Assembly: GCF_001854325.1 (NCBI RefSeq)
Contig: NZ_CP017755.1
Span: 558,001 to 622,000, forward strand
DNA: 64,000 nt
From: Cupriavidus malaysiensis
Lineage (GTDB): Bacteria > Pseudomonadota > Gammaproteobacteria > Burkholderiales > Burkholderiaceae
Reading direction: 5' to 3'
Shown here: piece by piece, positions 16,372 through 24,887 of the stretch
Numbering within the stretch: the first letter of the stretch is position 1
How the letters are laid out: the number at the start of each line of letters is the position of its first letter
Position numbers and translations under genes: made by a program
Notes under the pieces: model-generated
What the model was told of the DNA's origin: nothing
The model's database searches: none
What the model saw: the letters and a program-made list of their open reading frames with translations, nothing else

Positions 16372-17628
16372 ATGGAAGTGGGTTTGACCGGCCAGCGCGA
16401 ACTGGCCGCACGCGACCGGGTATGGATCGCGGTGTTCGTTTTCGCCTTTCTCGGGCTGATGGTCGATGGCGCCGACCTGATGTTCCTGTCCTATAGCCTG
16501 TCCAGCCTCAAGCAGGAGTTCGGCCTGTCCAACGTGCAGGCGGGGGCGCTCGGCAGCATCACGCTGGCGGGCATGGCCTTCGGCGGCATCTATGGCGGCT
16601 GGGCCGCCGACCGCTTCGGCCGCGTGCGCACGGTGGTCTGGACCATCCTCGTCTTCTCGCTCGGCACGGCGGCGCTCGGCCTGACCCATGACTTCTGGCA
16701 GTTCGCGGTGTTCCGCTTCATCGCCTCGCTCGGCCTCGGCGCGCAGTACGTGGTGTGCAACACGCTGATGGCCGAATACGTGCCCACGGCGCGCCGCACC
16801 ACGGTGCTCGGCACGCTCCAGGCCGGCTGGTCGGTCGGCTACGTGGTGGCGACGCTGCTGGCCGGCTGGATCCTGCCGTCCTTCGGCTGGCGCTGGCTGT
16901 TCTTCCTCGCCATCGTGCCGGTGGTGCTGGCGGTGCTGATGCAGCGCTATATCCCCGAGCCCGCGAGCTACCTCGCCGCGCGCGCCAGGGGCGATCTCGC
17001 GCGGCGCCGCGGCAACGCCGGGCCGAGCGCGATGCAGCGCATCTTCGGCAATCCGGCGCATCGCCGCATGTTCCTGCTGTGGTCGCTCACGGCGGGCCTG
17101 CTGCAGTTCGGCTACTACGGCGTCAACAACTGGATGCCGACCTACCTCGAGAAGGAACTGCACGTGAAGTTCTCCTCGATGACCGGCTATATGGTGGGCA
17201 CCTACCTGGCGATGATCTTCGGCAAGATCGCGGCCGGATGGCTGGCCGACAGGTTTGGCCGCCGCGCGGTGTTCGCCATCGGCGCGTTCGGCTCGGCGGT
17301 CTTCCTGCCGGTCATCGTGCTGTATCACTCGCCGGCGAACATCGTCTACCTGATGACGATCTTCGGCTTTCTCTACGGCATTCCGTACGGCGTGAACGCT
17401 ACCTACATGACGGAGAGCTTCGAGGCCAGCATCCGCGGTTCGGCGGTGGGCGGTGCCTATAACGTCGGCCGCCTCGGCGCGGCGATCGCTCCGGCGGCGA
17501 TCGGCTTCATCGCGACCGACGGGTCGATCGGGCTCGGCTTCCTGGTGATGGGCGGTGCCTACTTCCTGTGCGGCCTGCTGCCGGCGCTCTGCATCAAGGA
17601 AAAGCTCTACGATCCGCAGCAGGCCTGA
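16372..17628 (+). CDS. MFS transporter, aromatic acid:H+ symporter-like
   Basis: 418 aa with 12 predicted membrane helices. GGAGGA directly precedes ATG 16372. Helix 1 contains FLGLMVDGADLMFLSY, the D-G-x-D type motif of the aromatic acid symporters (AAHS; PcaK, BenK). Loop 2-3 has GWAADRFGRVRT and loop 8-9 GWLADRFGRRA, the MFS motif A pair. It should import an aromatic or other organic acid with protons. No matching catabolic genes are adjacent, so the substrate stays open. Confidence 0.9.
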   Translation: MEVGLTGQRELAARDRVWIAVFVFAFLGLMVDGADLMFLSYSLSSLKQEFGLSNVQAGALGSITLAGMAFGGIYGGWAADRFGRVRTVVWTILVFSLGTAALGLTHDFWQFAVFRFIASLGLGAQYVVCNTLMAEYVPTARRTTVLGTLQAGWSVGYVVATLLAGWILPSFGWRWLFFLAIVPVVLAVLMQRYIPEPASYLAARARGDLARRRGNAGPSAMQRIFGNPAHRRMFLLWSLTAGLLQFGYYGVNNWMPTYLEKELHVKFSSMTGYMVGTYLAMIFGKIAAGWLADRFGRRAVFAIGAFGSAVFLPVIVLYHSPANIVYLMTIFGFLYGIPYGVNATYMTESFEASIRGSAVGGAYNVGRLGAAIAPAAIGFIATDGSIGLGFLVMGGAYFLCGLLPALCIKEKLYDPQQA

Positions 17629-17773
17629 CGGCACTGCGGGCGGGACGCATCCGCTTCGGGCGGGGCATCCGGGCATCGGAACATCGGGCCGGCGCGGCGC
17701 CGGACGGCTTCACTCAAGCCGTGCGGCGCCGAGGCCGTAAAATCCTGCGGATACCGATTGGAGATGTTCCCGA

Positions 17774-18457
17774 ATGAAGAAGGCATTTTTCCTCGCCGCC
17801 GTGCTCGCCACCTCGCTGGCCCAGGCCGCCACCGGCCATGCCGCCGGTAACACGGTTGGCAATGCGACCGCCAATGCGACCGGTCGTGCGGCAGGCAATG
17901 CGGCCGGCACCGCCGCGCCGGCCAGGGGCGCCGTCGCCTCGGCCGCCTCGGCCGCCGTCGCCGGCAACGTGGCGGCACCGCTCGGCCTGGAACTCGGCAA
18001 GACCAAGTGCGCGCGCCTGACCTCCACGCAGAACCACGTGCGCAGCGGCAAGACGCCCTGGGCCGGCGGCGACGCGATCGAGATCAAGAACCTGGCCCGC
18101 TTCAACCTGCCGGGCCTGACCCGCGCCATCGTCAACTGCGACGACCAGGACAACGTGGCCCTGGTGACGCTGACCTTCGAGCGCACGGTGCTGGACGAGG
18201 TGAGCGGCAAGCTGGATGGCCGCTACGAGGCGAAGCGCAAGACCGAGTCCGGCGCACAGAACGGCTATGCCGAGTGGACGGCCGCCAACGGCAGCCTGGA
18301 ATTGCTCTCCGCGCGCGATGGCCGGCAGTTCACCGTGGCCTACTGGGCCAAGAATGCCAAGGCCAGGTATTTCGCCTACAGCGCCGCCGCCGACAAGAAG
18401 CAACCGGCCGCCTCCGCGCCGGCGGCGAAGGCGCCGGCCCAGCCTGCACCACTCTGA
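17774..18457 (+). CDS. exported protein of unknown function
   Basis: 227 aa. A signal peptide (about residues 1-23) leads into a low-complexity stretch rich in Gly-Asn-Ala-Thr (GNTVGNATANATGRAAGN), then a folded domain with two cysteines (TKCARLTSTQN, VNCDDQD) that could form a disulfide, and a Pro/Ala tail. I recognise no family. It converges on the lipoprotein gene at 18492-19391 with only 34 bp between; a small hairpin, CGCTAG/CTAGCG (18483-18497), lies at the junction. Confidence 0.72.
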   Translation: MKKAFFLAAVLATSLAQAATGHAAGNTVGNATANATGRAAGNAAGTAAPARGAVASAASAAVAGNVAAPLGLELGKTKCARLTSTQNHVRSGKTPWAGGDAIEIKNLARFNLPGLTRAIVNCDDQDNVALVTLTFERTVLDEVSGKLDGRYEAKRKTESGAQNGYAEWTAANGSLELLSARDGRQFTVAYWAKNAKARYFAYSAAADKKQPAASAPAAKAPAQPAPL

Positions 18458-18491
18458 CGCCGGCGCCAACGCCCGACATCAACGCTAGGCA

Positions 18492-19391
18492 CTAGCGCCC
18501 GACGTACTGCCCGTTGACGAAGCGGCAGTTCGCGCTGGGCCCGTAGAGCTGTGACAGCGGGAGGAACTGCATGCCATTCATGGTCTGCACGCCGACCATC
18601 GGCAGGCGTACCTCGAACACCGCACCGCAGTTGGTCTGGGTGCCGATACGCACGCGCGCGCGCATCTGCGCGGCTTCCTTCTGGATCGCTTCCTCGCGCG
18701 CCTGGCGCGCGGCGCGCTCGGCCGCCTGCTGCTGCTCGCGGCGCTGCAGCACCTGCTTCCAGCGCTCGTCCAGGCGGTCCAGCTTCGCCACGAGCTCGGC
18801 CTTGCCCGGCTCGTCCAGGAACACCACTTCACGCAGATTGCTGCCCGCGCTCGGAATGGCACGGTAGTCGTTCATCAGATCGGAGCCGGGAGCGCGGCCC
18901 GGCTCGCTGCGCGTCAGGTCGGCATCCGTGATGGCGGTAAGTATCCCGCCCAGGTCGCGCCGGTAATCGCTGCTGCCGAACGGGGAGCGCTGCGTGCAGG
19001 CCTTGCGCGTATCGCAGGCCAGCCAAGCCACGTTGTTGCCATTGAAGTCGACGTCGTCGGTGATGCTCTGCCCGGATTTCAGTACCAGGGTGACGCGGTA
19101 GGTGGTGCTGCGGCTGGGGCGCACTTCCACCACCGTGACGCGGGCGATGTCGCGGGCGTTGTAGGCCTGGCCGCGCATCTCGAGCGCCAGCACCGCCTGC
19201 TTGTCCTTGCTCCAGCCCCAGCTGCTCCAGGAACCGCCGCGGGCCTGGTAGGCGATGCGGTTGTCCTCGTAGACGTTCAGTGTCGAAGCCAGCCTCGCGG
19301 CCTTCTCCTGCGGCGTCGGGGCCACCGTGCAGCCCTGCAGCCAGACCATGGCAGCGCCACACGCGGCTGCCGTCAACATTCTCTTTGCCAT
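18492..19391 (-). CDS. putative lipoprotein with coiled coil
   Basis: 299 aa from ATG 19391. A short signal peptide ends in a lipobox, WLQGC, with Cys21 as the lipidation site. Residues 25-185 look beta-rich (YRVTLVLKSGQSITDDVDF). Residues about 205-245 are a highly charged helix with QQQAAERAARQAREEA that should form a coiled coil. Two cysteines flank the C-terminal part. No known domain was recognised. It probably sits in the outer membrane facing the periplasm. Confidence 0.75.
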   Translation of the reverse strand: MAKRMLTAAACGAAMVWLQGCTVAPTPQEKAARLASTLNVYEDNRIAYQARGGSWSSWGWSKDKQAVLALEMRGQAYNARDIARVTVVEVRPSRSTTYRVTLVLKSGQSITDDVDFNGNNVAWLACDTRKACTQRSPFGSSDYRRDLGGILTAITDADLTRSEPGRAPGSDLMNDYRAIPSAGSNLREVVFLDEPGKAELVAKLDRLDERWKQVLQRREQQQAAERAARQAREEAIQKEAAQMRARVRIGTQTNCGAVFEVRLPMVGVQTMNGMQFLPLSQLYGPSANCRFVNGQYVGR

Positions 19392-19554
19392 ACCTTGATG
19401 CCAGATGTTCGGGAGGGCCGGCAGCCTTTGCCGGCGTGAGGGGCTACCGTTGCGCGCAAGGCCGGGCATCCCGCTCGGTTATCGGCCGGCCGGATCGCAT
19501 CTTGAGGACGCCGCGCTGCGGCGAGGGCGGGTGTCGCTTCGCGGTCCGCGGCCG

Positions 19555-20199
19555 TCAGCGCGGGCGGGCGAGGATGTCGCGCGCGGCGCCGGCGATCGCC
19601 TCGGGCTGCAGCGGACGCTCTGCGAAGCGTTCCCTGACGCGCTGCCCCCCGACGGCCAGGTCGATGCCGCAGGCATCCAGGCCGAGCACGCATACACCAT
19701 CCGGCACCTGCGTGGCCAGCGTGGCGAGCAGGTCCGCTTCCACGCCGGCGTCCAGGCCCGGCAGCGCATCGAGTTCGGCCTGCTCGACCCAGCCCATGCG
19801 GCCGAAGCCGGCGATATACCGCACGCGGCGCGCGTTGAGGCGGTAGAAGTGGAAGTCGAGCGAGAGCAGCGCCTCGGTGTTCGGCGCATAGCGCAGGTAG
19901 CGCGCGCGCAGGCCGCCGTCCGGCTCGATCCGCTCGGCCTCGCCCAGCAGCGTCAGCCGGCTCGCGGTCTGGACGTCGGCGGCGCCCGGCTGCAGGACCG
20001 ACAGGCTCGCGCGCGGATCGGCCAGCAGGTTGCGGGTGTGCTCGGCCAGCGCGCTGAGGCAGAGGACCGGACGATGGGCCGCGTCGGTGACATAGGGCAC
20101 CACCGTCGCATAGGGATACCCGGGCGCGCTGGTCGAGTGGGTGGCGAGGGTGCCGTAGGCGGCTTCGTGCAAGAGATCGATGACGAGTTCGGCGGACAT
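19555..20199 (-). CDS. HugZ-like pyridoxamine 5'-phosphate oxidase-fold protein
   Basis: 214 aa. The split-barrel N-terminus (LLHEAAYGTLATHS, PYATVVPYVTDA, LSALAEHTRNLLADPRASL) and the later RYLRYAPNTEALLSLDFHFYRL and RYIAGFGRMGWV match the HugZ/heme-utilisation group of FMN-binding-fold proteins. Such proteins bind heme or flavin; some degrade heme. No heme uptake genes are near, so the role here is uncertain. The stretch 20200-20457 upstream shows no gene. Confidence 0.82.
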   Translation of the reverse strand: MSAELVIDLLHEAAYGTLATHSTSAPGYPYATVVPYVTDAAHRPVLCLSALAEHTRNLLADPRASLSVLQPGAADVQTASRLTLLGEAERIEPDGGLRARYLRYAPNTEALLSLDFHFYRLNARRVRYIAGFGRMGWVEQAELDALPGLDAGVEADLLATLATQVPDGVCVLGLDACGIDLAVGGQRVRERFAERPLQPEAIAGAARDILARPR

Positions 20200-20457
20200 C
20201 TTTCACCTGGTTGCGGATCTGGAACGGGCGCGCTGCATGCCGCCGGCGGCGCGCAGCGCCTCTGCCATCGCGCCGCGGATCGGTGCCGACGCCGGGGCGG
20301 GCCGCTTCGATTGTAGGCGGGCCCGGCCCGGCGCACCACGCGCGCCTCTTCCGTCTCCCGTGGCTGCCCGGCAAGCGCCGACAGTCCCGTGGCCGCGGCG
20401 GGTGCCGTCCATCGCGCTGCCGGCAGAGCCTTCCTTGCGCAGGGCGCCGGGCGCGCC

Positions 20458-20892
20458 TTACAGCAGCCCGAGCGCGCGCAGCTTGGCGTCGGCCGAGGTG
20501 TAGGGACGCTCGCACACGATCTTGTCGGAACCGGGGGCGAATTCGAAGGTGGCGGCCATGCGCACGCGGAAGGTGCGCCCGGTCGGCGCGAAGGTCCTGC
20601 CGGCGGCCTGCAGCGGGCCGAGGTGGGTACCCTGCAGCCAGAACTCGACCAGCACCGTGTCGCCGGCGGCGGCGATGGCGATGATCTCGTTGCTCAGGTC
20701 GGGGAAGGCGGCGCGCGAGGCGGCGAAGTAGCCGCGCACCGCCTCTTCGCCGTCGTAGACCAGGCCACTGCCGTGCATCTCGTAACGCGGATGCGCGAAG
20801 GTGCCGATGACGGCGTCCCAGTCATGCACGCATTCGAGGGCCATATGGTCCCGCACGGTCTGCAGGCGGGCGTCGTTCAGCGGGTTGGACAT
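20458..20892 (-). CDS. SnoaL-like (NTF2 fold) ester cyclase family protein
   Basis: 144 aa from ATG 20892, with AAGGA upstream. A cone-shaped NTF2-like barrel is indicated by TFAHPRYEMHGSG, YDGEEAVRGYF, AFPDLSNEI and VLVEFWLQGTHLG. It is clearly paralogous to the protein at 27863-28369. SnoaL-like proteins bind hydrophobic ring compounds and may catalyse cyclisation or hydrolysis, or act as binding proteins. It lies just downstream of a Bug receptor on the same strand, so the two probably share the LacI-controlled transcript. Confidence 0.82.
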   Translation of the reverse strand: MSNPLNDARLQTVRDHMALECVHDWDAVIGTFAHPRYEMHGSGLVYDGEEAVRGYFAASRAAFPDLSNEIIAIAAAGDTVLVEFWLQGTHLGPLQAAGRTFAPTGRTFRVRMAATFEFAPGSDKIVCERPYTSADAKLRALGLL

Positions 20893-20979
20893 GATGTGGC
20901 GTTCCTTTCCGTGGAGGGGGATGCTGAAGCCTGCGGGCGGGCGCAAGGCCTGCCCGCATGGGTGTGGTGGCGCGGCGCT

Positions 20980-22002
20980 TCAATCGAGCGAGATGTGCGC
21001 CTGTTGCGCGATGGCCTTCCAGGCGGGGATATCGCGCGCGTTGTTCTCCTGCTGCTGCGCGCCGGAGGCGTACCTGGCGGTGATGCCGAGCGCCAGCAGC
21101 CTGCCGATCACGTCGGGATCCTTCAGCGTGGTCTCCAGCACCGCGGAGAGCTTGTCGACGATGGGCCTGGGCGTCTTCGCCGGCACGTACATGGCCCAGC
21201 TCAGTTCGCGGTCGAAGTCGATGCCCTGTTCCTTGTAGCTGGCCACCTGCGGCAGGCTGGGCGAGCGCCGCGTGCAGACCGCCAGTGCCTTGAGCTTGCC
21301 GTCCTTGACGAAAGGCGTGGCGGTGACCATGTCGACGAAGGCCAGCGGGATGTGGTTGCCGAGCAGGTCGGTGATGATCTGCGAGGTGCCCTTGTAGGGC
21401 ACGTGCTGCATCGGGATGCCGGCTTTCTGGCTGAGCACCTCGCCGCAGAAGTGGCCGGTCGAGCCCGCGCCCCAGCTCGCGTACTGCATGGGCGCGGCCT
21501 GCTTGCGGGCCAGCGCCGCCAGTTCCTTGAGGTTGTCGGCAGGAAAGGGATTGGCCGCCAGCATCACGATGGACGAGCTGCCGATGGTGCCCAGGCTCTG
21601 GAAATCCTTGACCGGGTCGTAGGGCAGCCGGGAGTAGACGGCCGGTGCCAGCGGATGCGTCGACATGCCGCCGATCATGATGGTGTAGCCGTCCGGAGCC
21701 GCGGTGGCCACCGCATGGGTGCCGATGGTGCCGGCGGCGCCGGGCCGGTTTTCCACCACCACCGGCTGTTTGAGCTGGAGCGCGAAGCGCTCGGCCAGGA
21801 AGCGGCCGAGGATATCGCCGCCGCCGCCGGCGGCGAATGGCAGCAGCATGCGGATGGGGCGTTCGGGGTAGCCGGCGGTGCCGGCCGCGGCGGCCGGCGC
21901 GGCCGGCACCGCCAGCAGCGCGGCGGCCACGGCGGGCAGCCAGGTGCGCAGCGGGCCGGCGAGGCGGCGCGCGCAGCCGGTGGCCGGGTGGGGCTGTCTC
22001 AT
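20980..22002 (-). CDS. Bug/TctC family tripartite tricarboxylate-type substrate-binding protein
   Basis: 340 aa. AAGGAG lies before ATG 22002. A long signal peptide is followed by the Bug hallmarks YPERPIRMLLPFAAGGGGD, VVVENRPGAAGTIG, APDGYTIM and HVPYKGTSQIITDLLG. It would bind a carboxylate in the periplasm. No TctA or TctB membrane genes are present, as is common for Bug proteins. Divergent from the glyoxalase/SDR operon; the two LacI-type operators in the shared gap suggest co-control. Confidence 0.92.
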   Translation of the reverse strand: MRQPHPATGCARRLAGPLRTWLPAVAAALLAVPAAPAAAAGTAGYPERPIRMLLPFAAGGGGDILGRFLAERFALQLKQPVVVENRPGAAGTIGTHAVATAAPDGYTIMIGGMSTHPLAPAVYSRLPYDPVKDFQSLGTIGSSSIVMLAANPFPADNLKELAALARKQAAPMQYASWGAGSTGHFCGEVLSQKAGIPMQHVPYKGTSQIITDLLGNHIPLAFVDMVTATPFVKDGKLKALAVCTRRSPSLPQVASYKEQGIDFDRELSWAMYVPAKTPRPIVDKLSAVLETTLKDPDVIGRLLALGITARYASGAQQQENNARDIPAWKAIAQQAHISLD

Positions 22003-22109
22003 GCTTGTCTCCTTCGGGCGGCACCCCTTCCAGGCGGGGGGGTGGGGGAACGTCTCCCGCTCCGGCTGGGGTGGCAGCCTCGGCTCCAGGGTCTTCTTTT
22101 TTAAAATAG

Positions 22110-22123
22110 TGGAAACGTTTCCA
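22110..22123. promoter_or_regulatory. LacI-family operator 1
   Basis: TGGAAACGTTTCCA is a perfect 14-bp palindrome of the LacI-family type (central CG, GGAAACGTTTCC). It lies 107 bp upstream of the Bug start in the divergent region. Confidence 0.8.
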
Positions 22124-22208
22124 TAAGAGTCTCGGCGACCATTGATGACATAACAATCATGGTTAACGCTAGGAAAACAGTACCTCGCAATTCCTCTAGA
22201 CTGCTTGA

Positions 22209-22224
22209 ATGGAATCGTTTCCAT
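22209..22224. promoter_or_regulatory. LacI-family operator 2
   Basis: ATGGAATCGTTTCCAT, with arms ATGGAA/TTCCAT and the same GGAAxCGTTTCC core, lies 33 bp before the glyoxalase-like start. Its centre is 100 bp from that of operator 1, suited to looping by a tetrameric or paired LacI protein. It also rules out the in-frame ATG at 22209 as the true start. Confidence 0.78.
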
Positions 22225-22256
22225 ATCACATCAGACCATCGGACAAGGAGAGCGGA

Positions 22257-22796
22257 ATGAGCCTGCGGTTCGGCGCGGTACGCCAGATCGGCTACGTGGT
22301 GCACGACATCGAGAAGGCGATGCGGCATTGGAGCGAGGTGCTGGGCGTGGGGCCCTGGTTCTACAAGGAAGAGGTCGGCACCACGGAGTTCCGCTACTAC
22401 GGCGCGCCGTCGGCATTGCCGGCGCTGTCGATCGCGCTGGCCAACTCCGGCGGCGTGCAGATCGAGTTGATCCAGCAGCGCAACGATGCGCCCTCGCTCT
22501 ACCTGGATTCGCTCGCGCGCGGCGCCGAGGGCATGCAGCACATCGCCTATTGGACCGACGACGGCTTCGATGCCGATGGCGCTGCGCTGCGCGCGCGCGG
22601 TTATGTCGAGGGCCACGGCGGGCGCATGGGCGCGCGCGGGCGCTTTGCCTACTACGTGCATCCGGACCTGCCGGGCAATATCGTCGAGATCTCGGAGATG
22701 GCGGGCGGCAAGGGCGAGTACTTCGCCATGATCGCGCAGGCAGCGCAGGGCTGGGACGGCAGCGAGCCGATCCGCCGCATCGGAGTGGCACGATGA
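22257..22796 (+). CDS. VOC (glyoxalase/dioxygenase fold) family protein
   Basis: 179 aa. AAGGAGA precedes ATG 22257. Two beta-alpha-beta-beta-beta modules are indicated by RQIGYVVHDIEKAMRHWSEVLGVGPWF and MQHIAYWTDDGFD, with QIELIQQ and NIVEISE supplying likely metal ligands (His, Glu). VOC enzymes include glyoxalases, extradiol dioxygenases and epimerases; the branch is not clear. It overlaps the next SDR gene by ATGA, so both are translated together. Confidence 0.87.
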   Translation: MSLRFGAVRQIGYVVHDIEKAMRHWSEVLGVGPWFYKEEVGTTEFRYYGAPSALPALSIALANSGGVQIELIQQRNDAPSLYLDSLARGAEGMQHIAYWTDDGFDADGAALRARGYVEGHGGRMGARGRFAYYVHPDLPGNIVEISEMAGGKGEYFAMIAQAAQGWDGSEPIRRIGVAR

Positions 22797-23581
22797 GCGC
22801 GCCTGCCGAGCGGGTCCTCGCACCGGTGCCGGTGCCAAGGGTGGCCGTGGTCACGGGCGCGGCGCGCGGCATCGGGCTGGCGATCGCCGGCCGGCTCGCC
22901 GCCGAGGGCCATGCCGTGGCCTTGTGGGACCTCGACCCCGCGGCCGTGGAAGCGGCCGCCGCCGTGTTGCGTGCGCAGCATCGCGCCGTGGCCGCGGTGG
23001 CGGTCGACATCAGCAGCGCCGCACAGGTGCGGGCCGCGCTGGATGACACCGTCGCCGCGCTCGGCCGGCCCGCCCTGCTGGTGAACAACGCGGCCATCCT
23101 GGGGCCGAACGGTCCCACCGTACAGGTGGCTCCCGCTGCATGGCAGCGCGTCTTCGACATCAATGTGCTGGGCGCGCTGCACTGCGTGCAGGCCGTGGTG
23201 CCAATGATGGTGGCCGACGGCTGGGGGCGCGTGGTCAACGTGGCCTCGATCGCCGGCAAGGAAGGCAATCCCTTCGCCGGTGCCTACGCGGCCTCGAAAG
23301 CGGCGCTGATCTCTCTGACCAAGAGCCTGGGCAAGGAGCTGGCGGCCAGCGGCGTGCTGCTCAACTGCATCACGCCGAGCGCGGCCGATACCGAGATCTT
23401 CGGCACGCACGACGCGGCGCAGCGCGAGCTGCTGCGCCAGCGCCTGCTGGAGCGCGTGCCCATGCAGCGCTTCGTGCGCGTCGAGGAGGTGGCGGAGATG
23501 GCGGCCTGGTTGTGCTCCCCGTCATGCAGCTTCAGCACGGGCGCGGTGTTCGATATCAGTGGCGGACGGGCGGTCTACTAG
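22793..23581 (+). CDS. SDR family oxidoreductase
   Basis: 262 aa. The start at 22793 overlaps the stop of the VOC gene (ATGA). TGAARGIGLAIAGRL binds NAD(P), NNAAILG replaces the NNAG box, and the active site has VNVASIAG and YAASK. The C-terminus ends in GAVFDISGG. Probably oxidises or reduces the compound handled by the neighbouring VOC protein. The 219 bp after it contains a separated 8-bp inverted repeat (CCACTGAA at 23583, TTCAGTGG at 23644) and no gene. Confidence 0.92.
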   Translation: MSAPAERVLAPVPVPRVAVVTGAARGIGLAIAGRLAAEGHAVALWDLDPAAVEAAAAVLRAQHRAVAAVAVDISSAAQVRAALDDTVAALGRPALLVNNAAILGPNGPTVQVAPAAWQRVFDINVLGALHCVQAVVPMMVADGWGRVVNVASIAGKEGNPFAGAYAASKAALISLTKSLGKELAASGVLLNCITPSAADTEIFGTHDAAQRELLRQRLLERVPMQRFVRVEEVAEMAAWLCSPSCSFSTGAVFDISGGRAVY

Positions 23582-23800
23582 ACCACTGAATCATTGAATT
23601 GGCATGGCAGGTACCGACCGATTTCAGCGATTCCGTGGACTAGTTCAGTGGACCGGGCATCGCCCGCGCAACCGCATCGGCCTGCGCAGCCGCTTCGGCG
23701 ATAATGGCCGGCCGGGCAAGACATGGCCCCCGAGCTGCGCCAGGCCAGTCTCTCCCCTCCAAGAATCCCCGGCAACCGCCCACCGGCCCCTGAGCACGAT

Positions 23801-24877
23801 ATGAGCAGTCCACCGCGCAGCCAACGCGCCGACCCGCCCGCGCGGGTCACGATCCGAGACGTCGCCCGCGCCGCCGGCGTTTCCGTCGGCACCGCTTCGC
23901 GCGCGCTCAACCGCAGCGGGCCGGTCAGCGAAGCCGCGGTACAGGCGGTCGAGCGTGCTGCCAAGGCGCTCGCCTACGCGCCCGACCCGATCGCGCAGAG
24001 CATGCGCACCGGCACTTCCGGCGTCATTGGCGTGCTGGTCTCGGACCTCGCCAACCCGCTCTACGGCCGCATCATCACCGCGGTCGAGACCCGCCTGCAG
24101 CGCGAGGGCTACGCCATGGTGGTCGGCAACACGCACAACAGCAAGGCACAGGAGCGGATGATGGTGGACCTGTTCCGCCGGCGCCGCGTGGACGGCCTGA
24201 TCCTGGGACCGTGCGAGGAAGAGCGGCCGGCCTATCTCGAACAGATCGCGCGCGACCTGCCGGTGGTGGCACTGGACCGCGACTTCGGCGCGCACGGCGC
24301 CGGCGTGCACGTCGATCATCGCCGTGGTGCCGGCGAGGCCACGCGCTACCTGCTGGATCTCGGCCACACCCGCATCGCGCTGATGTCGTCCGATGGCGCG
24401 CTGCGCCCCGGGCGCGAGCGCATCGAGGGCTACCGCGCGGCCCTCGCCGAGCGCGGCCTGCCGGCCGATGAGGCGCTGGTGCGTACCAGCCGTTCGGCCA
24501 TGGATCTCTCGTTCAGCGATGCGCTGGCCCTGCTGTCGGCGCCGGCACGTCCCACTGCCTTTCTCTGCCTCGGCACGCGCATCCTCTCCGGCGTGCTGCA
24601 GGCGCTCAAGCAGAGCGGACTGCGCGTGCCGCGCGATGTCAGCCTGATCTGCATCGGCGACGGTGACCTGCCGCAGCTCTTCTCGCCGGCCATCACCGCG
24701 GTGAGCTGGGACCTGGAGGCGGCAGGCACGTCGTCCGCCGAGATGGTGCTGCGTGCCATCGACGGCGCGGCACAGGGCAAGGAAGGCGCCGCGCCTGCGC
24801 GCCGGGAGGTCAGCTTGACGCCGCATCTCGTGGTGCGCGAGTCGTGCGCGCCGCCGCCGGCTGCGGCCGCGCGCTGA
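23801..24877 (+). CDS. LacI family transcriptional regulator
   Basis: 358 aa from ATG 23801; ATG 23723 is possible but adds a non-conserved tail. The HTH is VTIRDVARAAGVSVGTASRALN followed by the hinge AYAPDPIAQSMRTGTSGVIGVL. The periplasmic-binding-protein-like effector domain continues to PHLVVRESC. The GGAAACGTTTCC-type operators at 22110 and 22209 fit a LacI protein and are the likely targets. It ends 10 bp from the convergent MFS gene. Confidence 0.92.
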   Translation: MSSPPRSQRADPPARVTIRDVARAAGVSVGTASRALNRSGPVSEAAVQAVERAAKALAYAPDPIAQSMRTGTSGVIGVLVSDLANPLYGRIITAVETRLQREGYAMVVGNTHNSKAQERMMVDLFRRRRVDGLILGPCEEERPAYLEQIARDLPVVALDRDFGAHGAGVHVDHRRGAGEATRYLLDLGHTRIALMSSDGALRPGRERIEGYRAALAERGLPADEALVRTSRSAMDLSFSDALALLSAPARPTAFLCLGTRILSGVLQALKQSGLRVPRDVSLICIGDGDLPQLFSPAITAVSWDLEAAGTSSAEMVLRAIDGAAQGKEGAAPARREVSLTPHLVVRESCAPPPAAAAR

Positions 24878-24887
24878 CGCCCTTTGA

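Noticed and set aside
19405..20316. Long plus-strand open frame opposite the HugZ-like gene
   Set aside because: It is the antisense of a well-supported family member; no domain and no ribosome binding site. Many similar long frames in the window are GC-driven shadows.
23583..23651. 8-bp inverted repeat (CCACTGAA/TTCAGTGG) as ends of an insertion sequence remnant
   Set aside because: Only 53 bp separate the arms, no transposase fragment is visible and no target duplication was found.
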